Source: Neoaquamicrobium sediminum
GTDB lineage: Bacteria > Pseudomonadota > Alphaproteobacteria > Rhizobiales > Rhizobiaceae
Assembly (NCBI RefSeq): GCF_013240295.1
Contig: NZ_JABETK010000001.1
Coordinates: forward strand, 2,191,001-2,255,000
Length of the DNA stretch: 64,000 bases
Direction of reading: 5' to 3'
Under the pieces are notes generated by a model. The model searched no databases and was not told the DNA's origin. It worked only from the letters and a program-made list of their open reading frames with translations. Positions within the stretch are counted from its first letter, which is position 1. Each line of letters opens with the position of its first letter. The translations under genes were made by a program, and so were the position numbers. Below, piece after piece: positions 16,532 to 25,607 of this stretch.

Positions 16532-18100
16532 GCGCCGTTCTCGACCTCTACGGGATCGGCCACAACGGCGGACCCTCGATCGACGATGACGTGCTGCCGC
16601 CAGCCAAGCGCAAGCGGTCTGATCTGAGGCGCTACCAGCGCATCTTCGTCAACAAGATCAAGCGGCTCCCCTACCTGATCTTGGCGCTCCCGATGGGGTC
16701 GGGAAAGTCCGCTACGACGCTGACCGCGATGCTTGATCTTCTCGACGATCGAGAGGTCAAGCGGGTGCTCATCGTTGCGCCCCTGCTTGTGGCCTCGGCG
16801 ACGTGGCCCGATGAGATCGAAGAATGGGAGCACACCCGGCTTCTCGACTGGACTCTCATCCGCGCCGAGGACGATGACGACGACATCTCTGATGCCAGGC
16901 ACCGGGCCTACCGCACCGCTCGCGATCTGATCGGCCTCGATCCGAAGGAGTCGCAGCGCTTCGCCGGTCGCCGCGCCACCGTCGCGAAGGAGTGGAAGCG
17001 GGTCCGCCTGGCCAGGACCGACAGTGAAGTTCACATCATCAACCGCGAGGCACTTCCTTGGCTGTGGGACTTCTTCGGAAAGGGCAAGCGGTGGCCCTAT
17101 GACATGATCGTCGTCGATGAGGCGTCGATGTTCAAGAACGGTAAGATGCGGACGCCGAAGAAGCAGCTTACCCGCTTCGGTGTCATGGCGAAGGCTCGCA
17201 AATACGCCGACCGCGTCGTGCTGCTCACCGGCACCCCCGCGCCGAAGGGTCTGCAAAATCTGTGGGGCCTTGCGTACATCGCCGACCTCGGGGACCGGCT
17301 CGGCTCCAAGAAGAAGAACTTTGAGGACCGCTGGTTCAACAAGGACTTCATGGGCTGGAACCTTGAGCCAAAGCCGAAGGCCAAGGCGCAAATCATGGAT
17401 CGCCTCGGCGACATCATGTTCAGCCTGGCCGAAGAAGACTGCGTCGATCTTCCGCCGATGAACCCGGTCGAAGTGAAAGTTAGTTTACGCCCACGAGTCC
17501 TTGCCGAATATCGGCGGTTCGAGGAAACGCTGTATTCCGAAACCTATGACATCGAGGCCGTCAACAAGGGGGTCCTTCACGGGAAGCTGCTGCAATTTGC
17601 TAACGGCAGCATGTATAATGAGGACGGCAAGGACGTATGGATTCACGACGAGAAGCTTGAGGCACTTGAGCAGATCGTCGAGGATTCTGAATGGCGCGCC
17701 GGTCCTTGTCGGATACACGTTTCAATTCGACATGGCACGAATCCTTCGCCGCTTCCCGAAAGCGGTCATCTTCGGTCGTGGCGACGTTCGGAAAACAAAG
17801 GCGTCATGGAATCGTGGGGAAATCGACCTCATGTTGGCGCACCCGGCGTCGATAGGCCACGGACAGAATATTCAAGACGGCGGAAACATAAGCGTTTGGT
17901 ATGGGCTGACGCCCGACCTCGAACTCTATCAACAGTTCAATAAGAGGCTTCATCGGTCTGGTCAGAAGCTCACCGTTTGGAACCACCATATCATCGCCCG
18001 TGGAACCTATGATGAGAAGCTACTTCCGTTGCTGAGCAGCCGGGATGCCGACCAAAGCGAAATCCTTGAGTCAGTCCGCGTCCACCTGCAACGAAACTAA
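16528..18100 (+). CDS. SNF2/DEAD-like helicase, frameshifted at about 17,696
   Basis: About 524 aa when joined. Walker A is LPMGSGKSATT (near residue 58), motif II is VVDEASMFKN and motif III is LLTGTPAPKG. After the break the second frame continues APVLVGYTFQFDMARIL, then SIGHGQNIQDGGN and QQFNKRLHRSGQ, helicase motifs V and VI. Loss of a GC dinucleotide in the GCGCGC context at 17,691-17,700, or one extra base, explains the break. SNF2-like helicases follow VRR-NUC genes in many phage replication modules. The stop codon lies inside a near-palindromic GAAACTAAGTTTC motif. Confidence 0.85.
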
Positions 18101-18106
18101 GTTTCG
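18092..18106. promoter_or_regulatory. GAAACTAAGTTTC palindromic motif
   Basis: CGAAACTAAGTTTCG spans the helicase stop codon. AACTAAGTTTC words also lie in intergenic positions near 98-110, 4,634, 6,556 and 6,835, and an identical GAAACTAAGTTTC lies inside the polymerase gene at about 15,064. It is a candidate binding site for an element-encoded regulator. Confidence 0.5.
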
Positions 18107-18201
18107 GGGAGCACCGGAACGAATCCTTTAACCCATTAGGAATTGAATCCTTTGGGCCAGATTGACAGTTCCACTGCAAAACCTTACCTCTTCAACATAA
18201 C

Positions 18202-18222
18202 GTTGACATTGCAAGGTTTGGG
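18202..18222 (+). promoter_or_regulatory. GTTGACA operator-like site before the repressor gene
   Basis: GTTGACATTGCAAGG lies 17-30 bases before the repressor ATG. It shares GTTGACAT with the site before DUF2815, and GCAAG-TTTGG with the gap before the DUF3560 gene. Its position is suited to autoregulation by the repressor. Confidence 0.5.
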
Positions 18223-18231
18223 GTGAAACAA

Positions 18232-18924
18232 ATGAGCAGGCCGAAAACGGCAAATAATCCGATCATCGAGAAGGCGCTTGCCCGCCGCATCGAAGAGGCT
18301 TGCAACCTCGCAGATCACATCCCCGAGTATAATTTCGGTCGCATCCGGTGGATGGTGGACGAACTCGCCAAACACGGCGTAACGGCCAGCAAGGAGTCGG
18401 TGCGTAAGTGGTTCGCGGGTGAATCCCGTCCACGACCCGACAAGCTTCGAATCCTTGCCAAAATTCTCAAGGTCGATGAAGCATGGCTGGCCTTCGGCAG
18501 CAAGCCCGCTATGACCACTGAGAAAGAGCAGCTTGCCAACGTCGATGGTGCGGTGAACCTCGTTGCGGGCCTGTTCGCAATGAACGGGATCAACTACGGG
18601 TGGGCCAACGGTAAGGACAACGTCCACTTCCACGCCATCGTTAAGGGGCAGTCGCGCGCCATCTTCGTGGCCTCGGGCACCGTTACTAAATCCGGTGTCA
18701 CCTTTGCCCTGCCGATCCAATCGGAAGAGAGCATCATCATTGGTGTTGTGAAGCGGGGGATGTTGAGTTACGACCTCTATCGACTTCCCTACGCCATGAT
18801 TTCGAAGAGCGGCCTCAGCAAGGGCGGCTATGTCGAACTCACCGCTACTGACCACGGGGATTGGCTCCTGGCGTCGGGCAATCGGGCACCCAAGCTCAGC
18901 GATCTTGCTGAACTGGATCAGTAA
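18232..18924 (+). CDS. phage repressor-like HTH regulator
   Basis: A 230-aa protein. Residues about 10-85 hold an XRE-like HTH (RIRWMVDELAKHGVTASKESVRKWFAGE) followed by a typical DKLRILAKILKVDEAWLAFG segment. The C-terminal 130 residues form a separate domain without the Ser/Lys protease signature of LexA/CI-type repressors. The ATG at 18,232 has a GGGGTG site at good spacing; a GTG nine bases earlier is possible. It lies alone between operator-like words and the attachment site, as immunity regulators of integrated elements often do. Confidence 0.75.
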   Translation: MSRPKTANNPIIEKALARRIEEACNLADHIPEYNFGRIRWMVDELAKHGVTASKESVRKWFAGESRPRPDKLRILAKILKVDEAWLAFGSKPAMTTEKEQLANVDGAVNLVAGLFAMNGINYGWANGKDNVHFHAIVKGQSRAIFVASGTVTKSGVTFALPIQSEESIIIGVVKRGMLSYDLYRLPYAMISKSGLSKGGYVELTATDHGDWLLASGNRAPKLSDLAELDQ

Positions 18925-18990
18925 CTTTGTCAGTAACTGCCGCAGGGGCGTCCTGATTCCGTCATATAAATCAACCGCTTAAATGACGGA

Positions 18991-19013
18991 TTCGATCCCG
19001 GCCAGGGGCACCA
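18991..19013 (+). other. attachment site (tRNA 3'-end fragment)
   Basis: The 23-nt segment TTCGATCCCGGCCAGGGGCA plus CCA reads as T-loop, 3' T-stem strand, 3' acceptor strand and CCA of a tRNA. The 5' T-stem strand before it does not pair (ACGGA instead of GCCGG), and no tRNA body precedes it. This is what is left when an element integrates into a tRNA 3' end. Element-type genes stop here and chromosomal genes begin. The intact tRNA and the integrase should lie at the other end, left of the window. Confidence 0.7.
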
Positions 19014-19089
19014 ACGGTCTCGCAGCAGCCTGATCTTTTGAGATTGGCACGCTTCGAACTCCGCTTCGTCAGTGCCTGTTTCAGAAGTG

Positions 19090-19281
19090 TCAGGTCTTGG
19101 CGCCCTTGCCGTTGGCGCTTTCCGCGCGCTCCTCAAACCGGTCGGCGCCCTTTTTGAGGTCACTTCCTTTTCGAGCTTCTACCTTGCGCTCCTCCTTCGC
19201 CGCAGCGGTGCGGAGATGCTTGCCGGCTTCGCTTCCCTTCTTCGAAAGTGCGTCCTTCCCACCTGCTTTAGTCGTTGCCAT
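19090..19281 (-). CDS. small Lys-rich protein of unknown function
   Basis: A 63-aa, highly charged protein starting MATTKAGGKDALSKKGSEAG. A GAGGAG site precedes the ATG at 19,281, which decides against the longer frame. Short Lys/Ala/Glu-rich proteins of this kind are common in Rhizobiales and are often stress- or chromatin-associated, but this one is not identified. It is the first chromosomal gene after the element. Confidence 0.6.
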   Translation of the reverse strand: MATTKAGGKDALSKKGSEAGKHLRTAAAKEERKVEARKGSDLKKGADRFEERAESANGKGAKT

Positions 19282-19662
19282 GGTTTTGCTCCTCATGGAT
19301 ATCGCCCTCCCGACTAGAACGGGCCGCGAGGCGCCCGGTTGCGCGCCTCGGAATGTATTTTCGCTCCGCCGATTCAGGTTGCGTGCCCGAAATCCAAGAG
19401 AAAGCACCCAGGCAAGGTTGCAGGCCGACATCTAATGTCATGGGTGCCGGCAGGAACCGCGGCGGCGCTGGTGCATTTTGTGGCGCATCCCCTGCGGATG
19501 TTCTCAGGTGACTGCCCGTCGTCTGCCATCAGGCGGCGGGCTCACTTTGCTGTTTTTTCAGCTCTGCGTCAGGGCACTGGAAATCATGCCGCTTTTTTGC
19601 ATGATGCAGTGCAATACAGCCATCGTCTGGTGCGCTGGTGGATCCGGCCGGAGCGCGACCTC
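19282..19662. other. intergenic stretch, no gene recognised
   Basis: About 380 bases between the Lys-rich gene and the acyl-CoA synthetase. Open frames are present but have poor composition and no ribosome sites. A T6 tract and a repeated TGCA/GTGCA word lie at 19,590-19,620. It probably holds the promoters of both flanking, divergently transcribed genes. Confidence 0.5.
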
Positions 19663-21294
19663 ATGCTAGAACGAAACGATAGCTACGAAGCTCTGGCTTC
19701 CGGCTTCCGCTGGGAAATTCCAGCACGTTTCAATATCGGCGTTGCGGTCTGCGATCGCTGGGCGCAGGCGGAGCCGGATCGTGCCGCCCTCTTCGCCTAT
19801 CGGCCCGAAGGCAAGCCCGACGTTCTCACCTATGGCGAAATGGAGCGTCGGTCGAACGCCTTCGCCAATGCGCTGCGCAAACTGGGCGTCATGCGCGGCG
19901 ACCGGGTGGCGCTGCTGCTGCCGCAGGGTTTCGAGACGGCCATCGCCCACATCGCCATCTACAAGCTCGGCGCGATAGCGGTGCCACTGGCCCTGCTGTT
20001 CGGCGTCGAGGCGCTGGAATACAGGTTGCAGACCGCCGGCGTGAAGGCCGTGGTGACGACCGAGGCGGGTGCCGTGAAGCTTGCCGGCATCCGCGCGCGC
20101 CTGCCGCTGCTGGAGGCGGTCGTGTCGATTGACGGTGCGGGTGCGGGCGCGCTCGGTTTCGATGCCCTGCTTGCCGATCACGCCCCGGACTTCAAAGCGG
20201 AATCTACCTCGCCCGACGACCCGGCGATGATGATCTTTACCTCTGGCACGACCGGCCCGCCCAAGGGCGCGTTGCATGGGCATCGCGTGCTGCTCGGCCA
20301 CCTGCCGGGCGTGCAGATGCCGCACGAGTTCCTGCCGCAGCAAGGCGACAGGCTGTGGACGCCTGCCGACTGGGCATGGGCCGGCGGGCTGCTCAACGTG
20401 CTTTTGCCGGGCCTCTATTTCGGCGTGCCGGTGGTAGCCGGCCGCTTCGAGCGTTTCGAACCCGAGGCGGCGCTGGGGCTGATGGAAAAGATGGCGGTCC
20501 GTAACGCCTTCATTCCACCGACGGCGCTGCGGATGCTGAAATCGGCGAGCGGCATCGCCAGCCGCTTCGACCTGAAGCTGCGCACGATTGGTTCCGGCGG
20601 CGAGGCACTCGGCCGCGAGACTTATGACTGGGCGAAGGCCGAGCTGGGGCTGACCATCAACGAGTTCTACGGCCAGACGGAATGCAACCTGGTGCTCGCC
20701 TCCTGTGCCGCGCTGGGGGTCAGCCGCGGCGGTGCGATCGGCAAGGCCGTGCCGGGCCACGAGGTGGCGGTGATCGATGGTGACGGCCGGCGGCTCAAGA
20801 CCGGAGAGCCTGGCCAGATCGCTGTGAGGCGTCCCGATCCGGTGATGTTCCTCGAATACTGGCGGAACCCGGAGGCCACGGCCAGGAAGTTCATCGGCGA
20901 CTGGATGGTGACGGGCGATCAGGGCATCGAGGACGGCGACGGCTACGTGCATTTCTTTGGCCGCGACGACGACGTCATCACGTCGGCCGGCTACCGCATC
21001 GGCCCCGGCGAGATCGAGGATTGCCTGACCGGGCATCCGGCGGTGGCGCTCGCAGCCGTCGTCGGCAAGCCCGATCCGCTGCGCACAGAGATCGTCAAGG
21101 CCTATGTCGTGCTGAAGGATGGCGTCGAACGCAACGAGGAGCTGGCCGGCGACATAAGCCTGTGGGTGCGTGAGCGGCTCTCCGCCCACGAATATCCGCG
21201 CGAGGTGGAGTTCGTCGATTCCATGCCCCTCACGACGACCGGCAAGGTCATCCGCCGCATCTTCCGCGACCGGGCGAGGGCCGAGGCGGGGTAG
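19663..21294 (+). CDS. AMP-binding acyl-CoA synthetase
   Basis: A 543-aa adenylate-forming enzyme that activates a carboxylic acid as acyl-AMP and then acyl-CoA. The ATP-binding P-loop TSGTTGPPKG is near residue 195. The adenylation motifs NEFYGQTE and VTGDQG follow, then a C-terminal lid with the hinge region FFGRDDDVITSAGYRIGPGEIE and the catalytic Lys in TTTGKVIRR. The length fits acetyl/medium-chain acyl-CoA synthetases. The chain-length preference cannot be read from sequence. It is transcribed alone. Confidence 0.9.
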   Translation: MLERNDSYEALASGFRWEIPARFNIGVAVCDRWAQAEPDRAALFAYRPEGKPDVLTYGEMERRSNAFANALRKLGVMRGDRVALLLPQGFETAIAHIAIYKLGAIAVPLALLFGVEALEYRLQTAGVKAVVTTEAGAVKLAGIRARLPLLEAVVSIDGAGAGALGFDALLADHAPDFKAESTSPDDPAMMIFTSGTTGPPKGALHGHRVLLGHLPGVQMPHEFLPQQGDRLWTPADWAWAGGLLNVLLPGLYFGVPVVAGRFERFEPEAALGLMEKMAVRNAFIPPTALRMLKSASGIASRFDLKLRTIGSGGEALGRETYDWAKAELGLTINEFYGQTECNLVLASCAALGVSRGGAIGKAVPGHEVAVIDGDGRRLKTGEPGQIAVRRPDPVMFLEYWRNPEATARKFIGDWMVTGDQGIEDGDGYVHFFGRDDDVITSAGYRIGPGEIEDCLTGHPAVALAAVVGKPDPLRTEIVKAYVVLKDGVERNEELAGDISLWVRERLSAHEYPREVEFVDSMPLTTTGKVIRRIFRDRARAEAG

Positions 21295-21318
21295 CCGGCA
21301 GACAAGGAATCGACCGCC

Positions 21319-22599
21319 TCAAGCCTTACCGAACGCCTTCTTGACCTTGTTGCGCAGGATGCGCGCCATGTTGCGCGTCTGGCGGTCACGCAGGAGCTGC
21401 GAGGCAGCGCGACGCGTCAACGCTTCGGAGCCGGGCGTCAGGCCGATGACCATGGTGCCCAGCGAGCGCCGTTCGCTCCACAGACGGCTGAGAACCGGAT
21501 GATCCGGCACCGCGCAGGAATCGGTCGCGTCGATGTTCGGGTCCTCGAGATGCGTCTTGGTGGTCTCTATCATCAGCAGCATGCCGGGCGAGAAACGCGC
21601 GTATTCCTCGTCATAGGCGGTTTTCCAGGTATAGGCGCAGCCGGATTCGACGAAGACCACAAGGCTCGCGATCGGTCGGCCGTCGAGATAAAGCGCATGC
21701 ACGCGGCACAGGTCCTTTTCCGCCAGCCGGTGCGCCGCCTCGCGCGCGAAGGCCGCCCGGAAGCGATCGATCGCCATGGCGGTACGTGCCCGACCCTTCC
21801 AGCCCGAGGCCTCGAGTGCGAGGAATTCCTCAACCCCGCGCCGGACCTCGTCGGGCTGGCGGGCGATGCGGTATTCGAGCTGGCCAAGATCGGAGAGCCG
21901 CCTGCGCAGGCGGCGGAATTCGCCGGCATGGTGATTGCTGAGCGTGGACTTCACGTAGTCGTCGCCGCCGAGATCGCTGTGCAGATATGGCCGCTCCATC
22001 CTGTTGGTGATCTCCAGCGGCAGGTTGCGGCTTTCGGCAAGCGCGTTGACCATTGCCGCGAACGGGCCGTCGAGGCGCACTTCGGGCATGACGAACACCT
22101 TCGGCAGGTTCAGATGCGGGCGCGCCAGCATGCCGAAGAAGTCCTCGATCACCCCGGCCGGATCGTCGCTGTCGACGAGCGGTGTTCCAAGGGGGCCGAA
22201 CGGGTGCGACCAAGTGCGCAGGATTGGCACGCCGAAAGGCGTCGTGGGCTTCTCGATGGTGAACGGCACCAGAAGGCGCAGGCGGCTGCGATATTCGGTG
22301 CCGTCGCGGATCACCGCGAGGCGGACGTCGCGATCCTCGAGGCGCGGCATGGCCGGCGCCAGGAAACGCGGATTGAAGAAGATGTTCGGCTCGACCGAGC
22401 GCGCGCAAAGATAATCGAGTTCCTCGACCAGTTCGAACCCGGCGGAAGCGGGGTAGATCGCCAGCTTGCGCGGTGGACGGCTGTCCATCTGCTCGATGAG
22501 GGCAGCGGGAACGCCTTCGGGTGTGTACTCGGCGAACTCCCCGATCATGCGGCCGGATGCGCTGCCGCTCAGTTCTTCAAGCAGGGGGACTGCGGCCAT
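21319..22599 (-). CDS. GNAT/FemAB-like acyltransferase of polysaccharide synthesis
   Basis: A 426-aa protein with a C-terminal GNAT-type domain (Acetyltransf_6, BcsL/CelD-like): ALYLDGRPIASLVVFVESGCAYTWKTAYDEEYARFSPGMLLMIE is the recognisable core. Such proteins acylate polysaccharide intermediates. It starts immediately after the stop of the flippase gene, so the two form an operon, consistent with decoration and export of a surface polysaccharide. The substrate is unknown. Confidence 0.75.
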   Translation of the reverse strand: MAAVPLLEELSGSASGRMIGEFAEYTPEGVPAALIEQMDSRPPRKLAIYPASAGFELVEELDYLCARSVEPNIFFNPRFLAPAMPRLEDRDVRLAVIRDGTEYRSRLRLLVPFTIEKPTTPFGVPILRTWSHPFGPLGTPLVDSDDPAGVIEDFFGMLARPHLNLPKVFVMPEVRLDGPFAAMVNALAESRNLPLEITNRMERPYLHSDLGGDDYVKSTLSNHHAGEFRRLRRRLSDLGQLEYRIARQPDEVRRGVEEFLALEASGWKGRARTAMAIDRFRAAFAREAAHRLAEKDLCRVHALYLDGRPIASLVVFVESGCAYTWKTAYDEEYARFSPGMLLMIETTKTHLEDPNIDATDSCAVPDHPVLSRLWSERRSLGTMVIGLTPGSEALTRRAASQLLRDRQTRNMARILRNKVKKAFGKA

Positions 22600-24012
22600 C
22601 TAGGCGACTCCCATATTGTTTCGTCCCGGAAACGGAACGATCATGACGATTCCCAGCCTGCGCCAGACGGTGAATGACAGCATCGCCGCCTCGCACGCCA
22701 TGGCGACCGCGGTGGAGATCGCCGCGCCCCACAAGCCGTAGAGCGGGATCAGGAACACGTTGAGGATGACGTTGAGGGCTAGGGTGGCGCCGTAGACGAC
22801 GGCGCAGATGTTCTGGTTGCCGCTCATCGTCAGCAGGCTTTCCGCCGGGCCTACGGAGGCGCGGGCAACCACGCCCGCCACTAGCACGAACAGCAGCGGG
22901 TAGCCGGCATCGAAGCCCGGGCCGAACAGGGCCAGCATCGGCTTGCCGATGACCAGCACCGCCGCGCCCATGGCCAGCGACGGCCAGAAGGTCCACGCGA
23001 CGGTTTCGCGGGCGAACGCCGCCAGCTTCTCGGGGTTGCCGCCATGTGCGTACTGCGCATAACGTTGCGCGACGCCCGCCTTGACGGCGAAATAGACGAA
23101 ATGAACCAGCGCCAGCGTCTTGACCGTGGCGAAATACACGGCGACGTCGTCAGGGTTCATGAACCAGCCGACCATCAGCACGTCGGCATTGGTCAGCATG
23201 AAGAAGAAGCCTTCCACGAGGAAGATCGGCAGCGACACCACCACCCATTCGCGGATGCGGAACAATGGCGGCACGTCGCGCACTTCGCGGCCCGTCTGCG
23301 GAGCGATGGCGGCAAGCTGGAACAGGGTCGTCGCATAGGTCGCGACGATGGCGACGACGATGCCCGTCTTTGCGTCGGGCAGATAGCCTGCGAAGATCGC
23401 CGCGCCCATCAGCGCGAGGATCAGCACTGGGCGCAGCAGGTAGATCGGCGCCAAAGCCAGTATGGCCCAGGAGTTCGCGCGCGCGGTGCCCTCGAGCGTA
23501 TCTGAAAGCGCGATCATCGGCAGGCAGACGATGCCGAGATAGAACGGCACGACGTAGTAGCTCTCGACGGCGTCGGAGAACAGCCACAGGCCGATAAGGC
23601 CGGCAGCGGCGAATAGCGTCGAGGTGGCGAGCACGAAGGCGCGGCTTGCCGCCATCACGCCGCGCAGTTCGCCGAGGCGACCGCGCTCCCGGTATTCGGG
23701 TATGTAGCGCACGATGGAGGTGTGGAAGCCGAGGCACGAGAGGTTGCCGACGATGATCATCGTCGTCCAGACCAGCACGAAGATGCCGTATTCGAAGCCA
23801 CCCATCCACCGGGCCATCATGATCTGGCTGATGAGCGCTATCGCTGCACTGACAATGCGGATTGCAAAGGCGGTCAGCGAGGTACGGCTTGCCTGACCGC
23901 GGTCGTCTGCGGTGAAGACCACGGAATCGAGCCGATCAAGGAACGGGCGTGCCCGTGCAGCCAGAGGCTCCGGCAGTAGCCGGTCGGCCGTCGATGCAGC
24001 GGAAAATCGCAA
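22600..24012 (-). CDS. polysaccharide flippase (Wzx/MATE-like)
   Basis: A 470-aa integral membrane protein with about 12 hydrophobic helices and the N-terminal pattern of Wzx-type flippases (SLTAFAIRIVSAAIALISQI, then MARWMGGFEYGIFV). It should flip lipid-linked oligosaccharides across the inner membrane. It pairs with the downstream acyltransferase. About 50 extra residues precede the first helix, so the true start may be internal. Confidence 0.8.
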   Translation of the reverse strand: MRFSAASTADRLLPEPLAARARPFLDRLDSVVFTADDRGQASRTSLTAFAIRIVSAAIALISQIMMARWMGGFEYGIFVLVWTTMIIVGNLSCLGFHTSIVRYIPEYRERGRLGELRGVMAASRAFVLATSTLFAAAGLIGLWLFSDAVESYYVVPFYLGIVCLPMIALSDTLEGTARANSWAILALAPIYLLRPVLILALMGAAIFAGYLPDAKTGIVVAIVATYATTLFQLAAIAPQTGREVRDVPPLFRIREWVVVSLPIFLVEGFFFMLTNADVLMVGWFMNPDDVAVYFATVKTLALVHFVYFAVKAGVAQRYAQYAHGGNPEKLAAFARETVAWTFWPSLAMGAAVLVIGKPMLALFGPGFDAGYPLLFVLVAGVVARASVGPAESLLTMSGNQNICAVVYGATLALNVILNVFLIPLYGLWGAAISTAVAMACEAAMLSFTVWRRLGIVMIVPFPGRNNMGVA

Positions 24013-24185
24013 CCCGATACACTCCGTCTCTTCGCGATGGTCACGGAACCCATAGCGCGGAGTCTTTAAGAAACGGTGAGACGGCGGCCGTCGAGCCCGG
24101 GCCGGAGGTGCTGCAACCGCTTCGAATCACGCCGAATGCCTGCTATTGGTTGCATCTCGGTACAACCTCCCGACGAGCGCCCGGT

Positions 24186-24956
24186 ATGAACATTCTGGAC
24201 AGGTTCACCCTCAAGGGGCAGATCGCGATGGTTACCGGCGCAGGGCGCGGTCTCGGCTTCGAGATGGCGCGCGCATTCGCAGACGCCGGTGCGCATGTCT
24301 TTGTGACCGGCCGCACCACTGAAACCCTTGAAGCGGCGGCTCATTCAATCGTAGAGGCGGGCGGCAGTGCGGAGGCCGTAGCCTTCGACCTTACGGATGC
24401 GTCCGCGCGCGGCTCGGCCATTGACAGGATCGTGGGCAGGCATGGACGGCTCGACATCCTCGTGAACAATGTCGGTGCGCGGGACCGTCGCCCTCTCACC
24501 GACTTCGAAGACAGGCATATCGCGGCGCTGCTCGACACGGATCTGCTTGCCGCCATCTCGCTGTCGCGCGATGCGGTCAAGGTTATGGCTGCACAGGGCA
24601 GGGGCAGGCTGATCTTCGTCACCTCCATCGTGGGCGAGATGGCGATGCCGGGCGATGCCGTCTATCCGGTCGCCAAACAAGGGCTGACCGGGCTGATGCG
24701 CAGCCTCGCGGTCGAATGCGGGGCGCACGGCATTACCAGCAATGCTATCGCGCCCGGCATGTTCGCCACCGAGACCAACGCAGCGCTGGCCGAGAACCCC
24801 GACATGGTCGCCTTCGCACGTCAGCGCGTGCCGCTGCAACGATGGGGGCGGCCCGACGAGATCGCGGGCGCCGCACTCTTCCTTGCCAGCGATGCAGCTT
24901 CCTTCGTCAACGGCCATGTGCTGACCGTGGACGGTGGCATGTCGGTGCGGATGTAG
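24186..24956 (+). CDS. SDR family oxidoreductase
   Basis: A 256-aa short-chain dehydrogenase/reductase. The NAD(P)-binding Gly motif TGAGRGLG is near residue 20, NNVG near residue 96, the catalytic Ser in VTSIVGE, and the catalytic Tyr-Lys pair in YPVAKQG. The C-terminus DGGMSVRM is typical. Close to gluconate 5-dehydrogenase-like SDRs by overall pattern, but the substrate is not known. It converges on the PaiB-like gene. Confidence 0.9.
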   Translation: MNILDRFTLKGQIAMVTGAGRGLGFEMARAFADAGAHVFVTGRTTETLEAAAHSIVEAGGSAEAVAFDLTDASARGSAIDRIVGRHGRLDILVNNVGARDRRPLTDFEDRHIAALLDTDLLAAISLSRDAVKVMAAQGRGRLIFVTSIVGEMAMPGDAVYPVAKQGLTGLMRSLAVECGAHGITSNAIAPGMFATETNAALAENPDMVAFARQRVPLQRWGRPDEIAGAALFLASDAASFVNGHVLTVDGGMSVRM

Positions 24957-24964
24957 CGATCGCT

Positions 24965-25607
24965 TCAGGAGGTTCGGGGCGGGGCCGGTAGGGATCATCG
25001 CGGCGACAGTGCGGTCGCCGGCTTTCTCGCTCTCAGCAAGGCCCGCCGCGACGCCGATACGATCGGTTTCCGGCCGATTTTGGCTCATCTTGCGTTTGCC
25101 CTGCAGACGCGCGATCGGCAGGCGCAGGCCAACGATGCCGCGAAGCTGCGCACCGATGAAGGCGTCCGGCGCGTCTGTCACCGCCCATGGCTGCTCGCGC
25201 GATTTTTCGTGAAGCACCGTCAGGCGGGTTACCACGTCGCGCAGACGCGCCTCATCCTCGAAGAACTCTACCGGCCCATAGGCATGCACGGCCTCGTAGT
25301 TCCATGTCGGCACGACCTTGCCGTGTTCCTGCTTGGTCGCATACCAGGAGGGGGTGACGTAGGCCTCGGCCCCGGAAAAGACGACCAGGGCGTCCTGAGC
25401 CGTGGGCAGCTTCCACTGCGGATTGGCTTTGGCGACATGGCCGTAGAGCGTACCCAACTCGCCTTCGGTTTCGGCGAGCAGCAAGGGCAGGGGCGTTGCG
25501 ACGAGCCCTTCCTCTGTGGCCGTTATCAACGTCGAAAGCCGCGCGTCGCGTATGATCCGGCGGAGGGTTGCGGGGTCGTCTTCGCGAAAAGCTGGTGGCG
25601 TATACAT
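24965..25607 (-). CDS. PaiB-like FMN-binding protein, 3' end frameshifted
   Basis: The start MYTPPAFREDDPATLRRIIR and later YVTPSWYATKQEHGKVVPTWNYEAVHAYG are clear marks of the FMN-binding negative transcriptional regulator family (PaiB). The conserved GKRKMSQNRPETDRIGVAAGL near residue 190 marks the normal C-terminus. In the given sequence the frame has no stop there and runs on, antisense through the SDR gene, to 24,345. The family ends at about 205-215 residues, so a small indel at about 24,970-25,000 has probably removed the stop; the other frames have TGA codons at 24,995 and 24,965. I give the likely natural extent. Confidence 0.7.

Noticed and set aside
18925..19013. Complete tRNA gene
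   Set aside because: Only the T-loop, 3' T-stem and acceptor strand fit; the 5' T-stem does not pair and there is no anticodon or D-arm.
19339..19662. N-terminal extension of the acyl-CoA synthetase
   Set aside because: The family starts at about 19,663 and the extension has no homology-like features.
24345..24964. C-terminal extension of the PaiB-like protein antisense to the SDR gene
   Set aside because: The family ends at about 205-215 residues and the extension is out of family; loss of the stop by a small indel is more likely.
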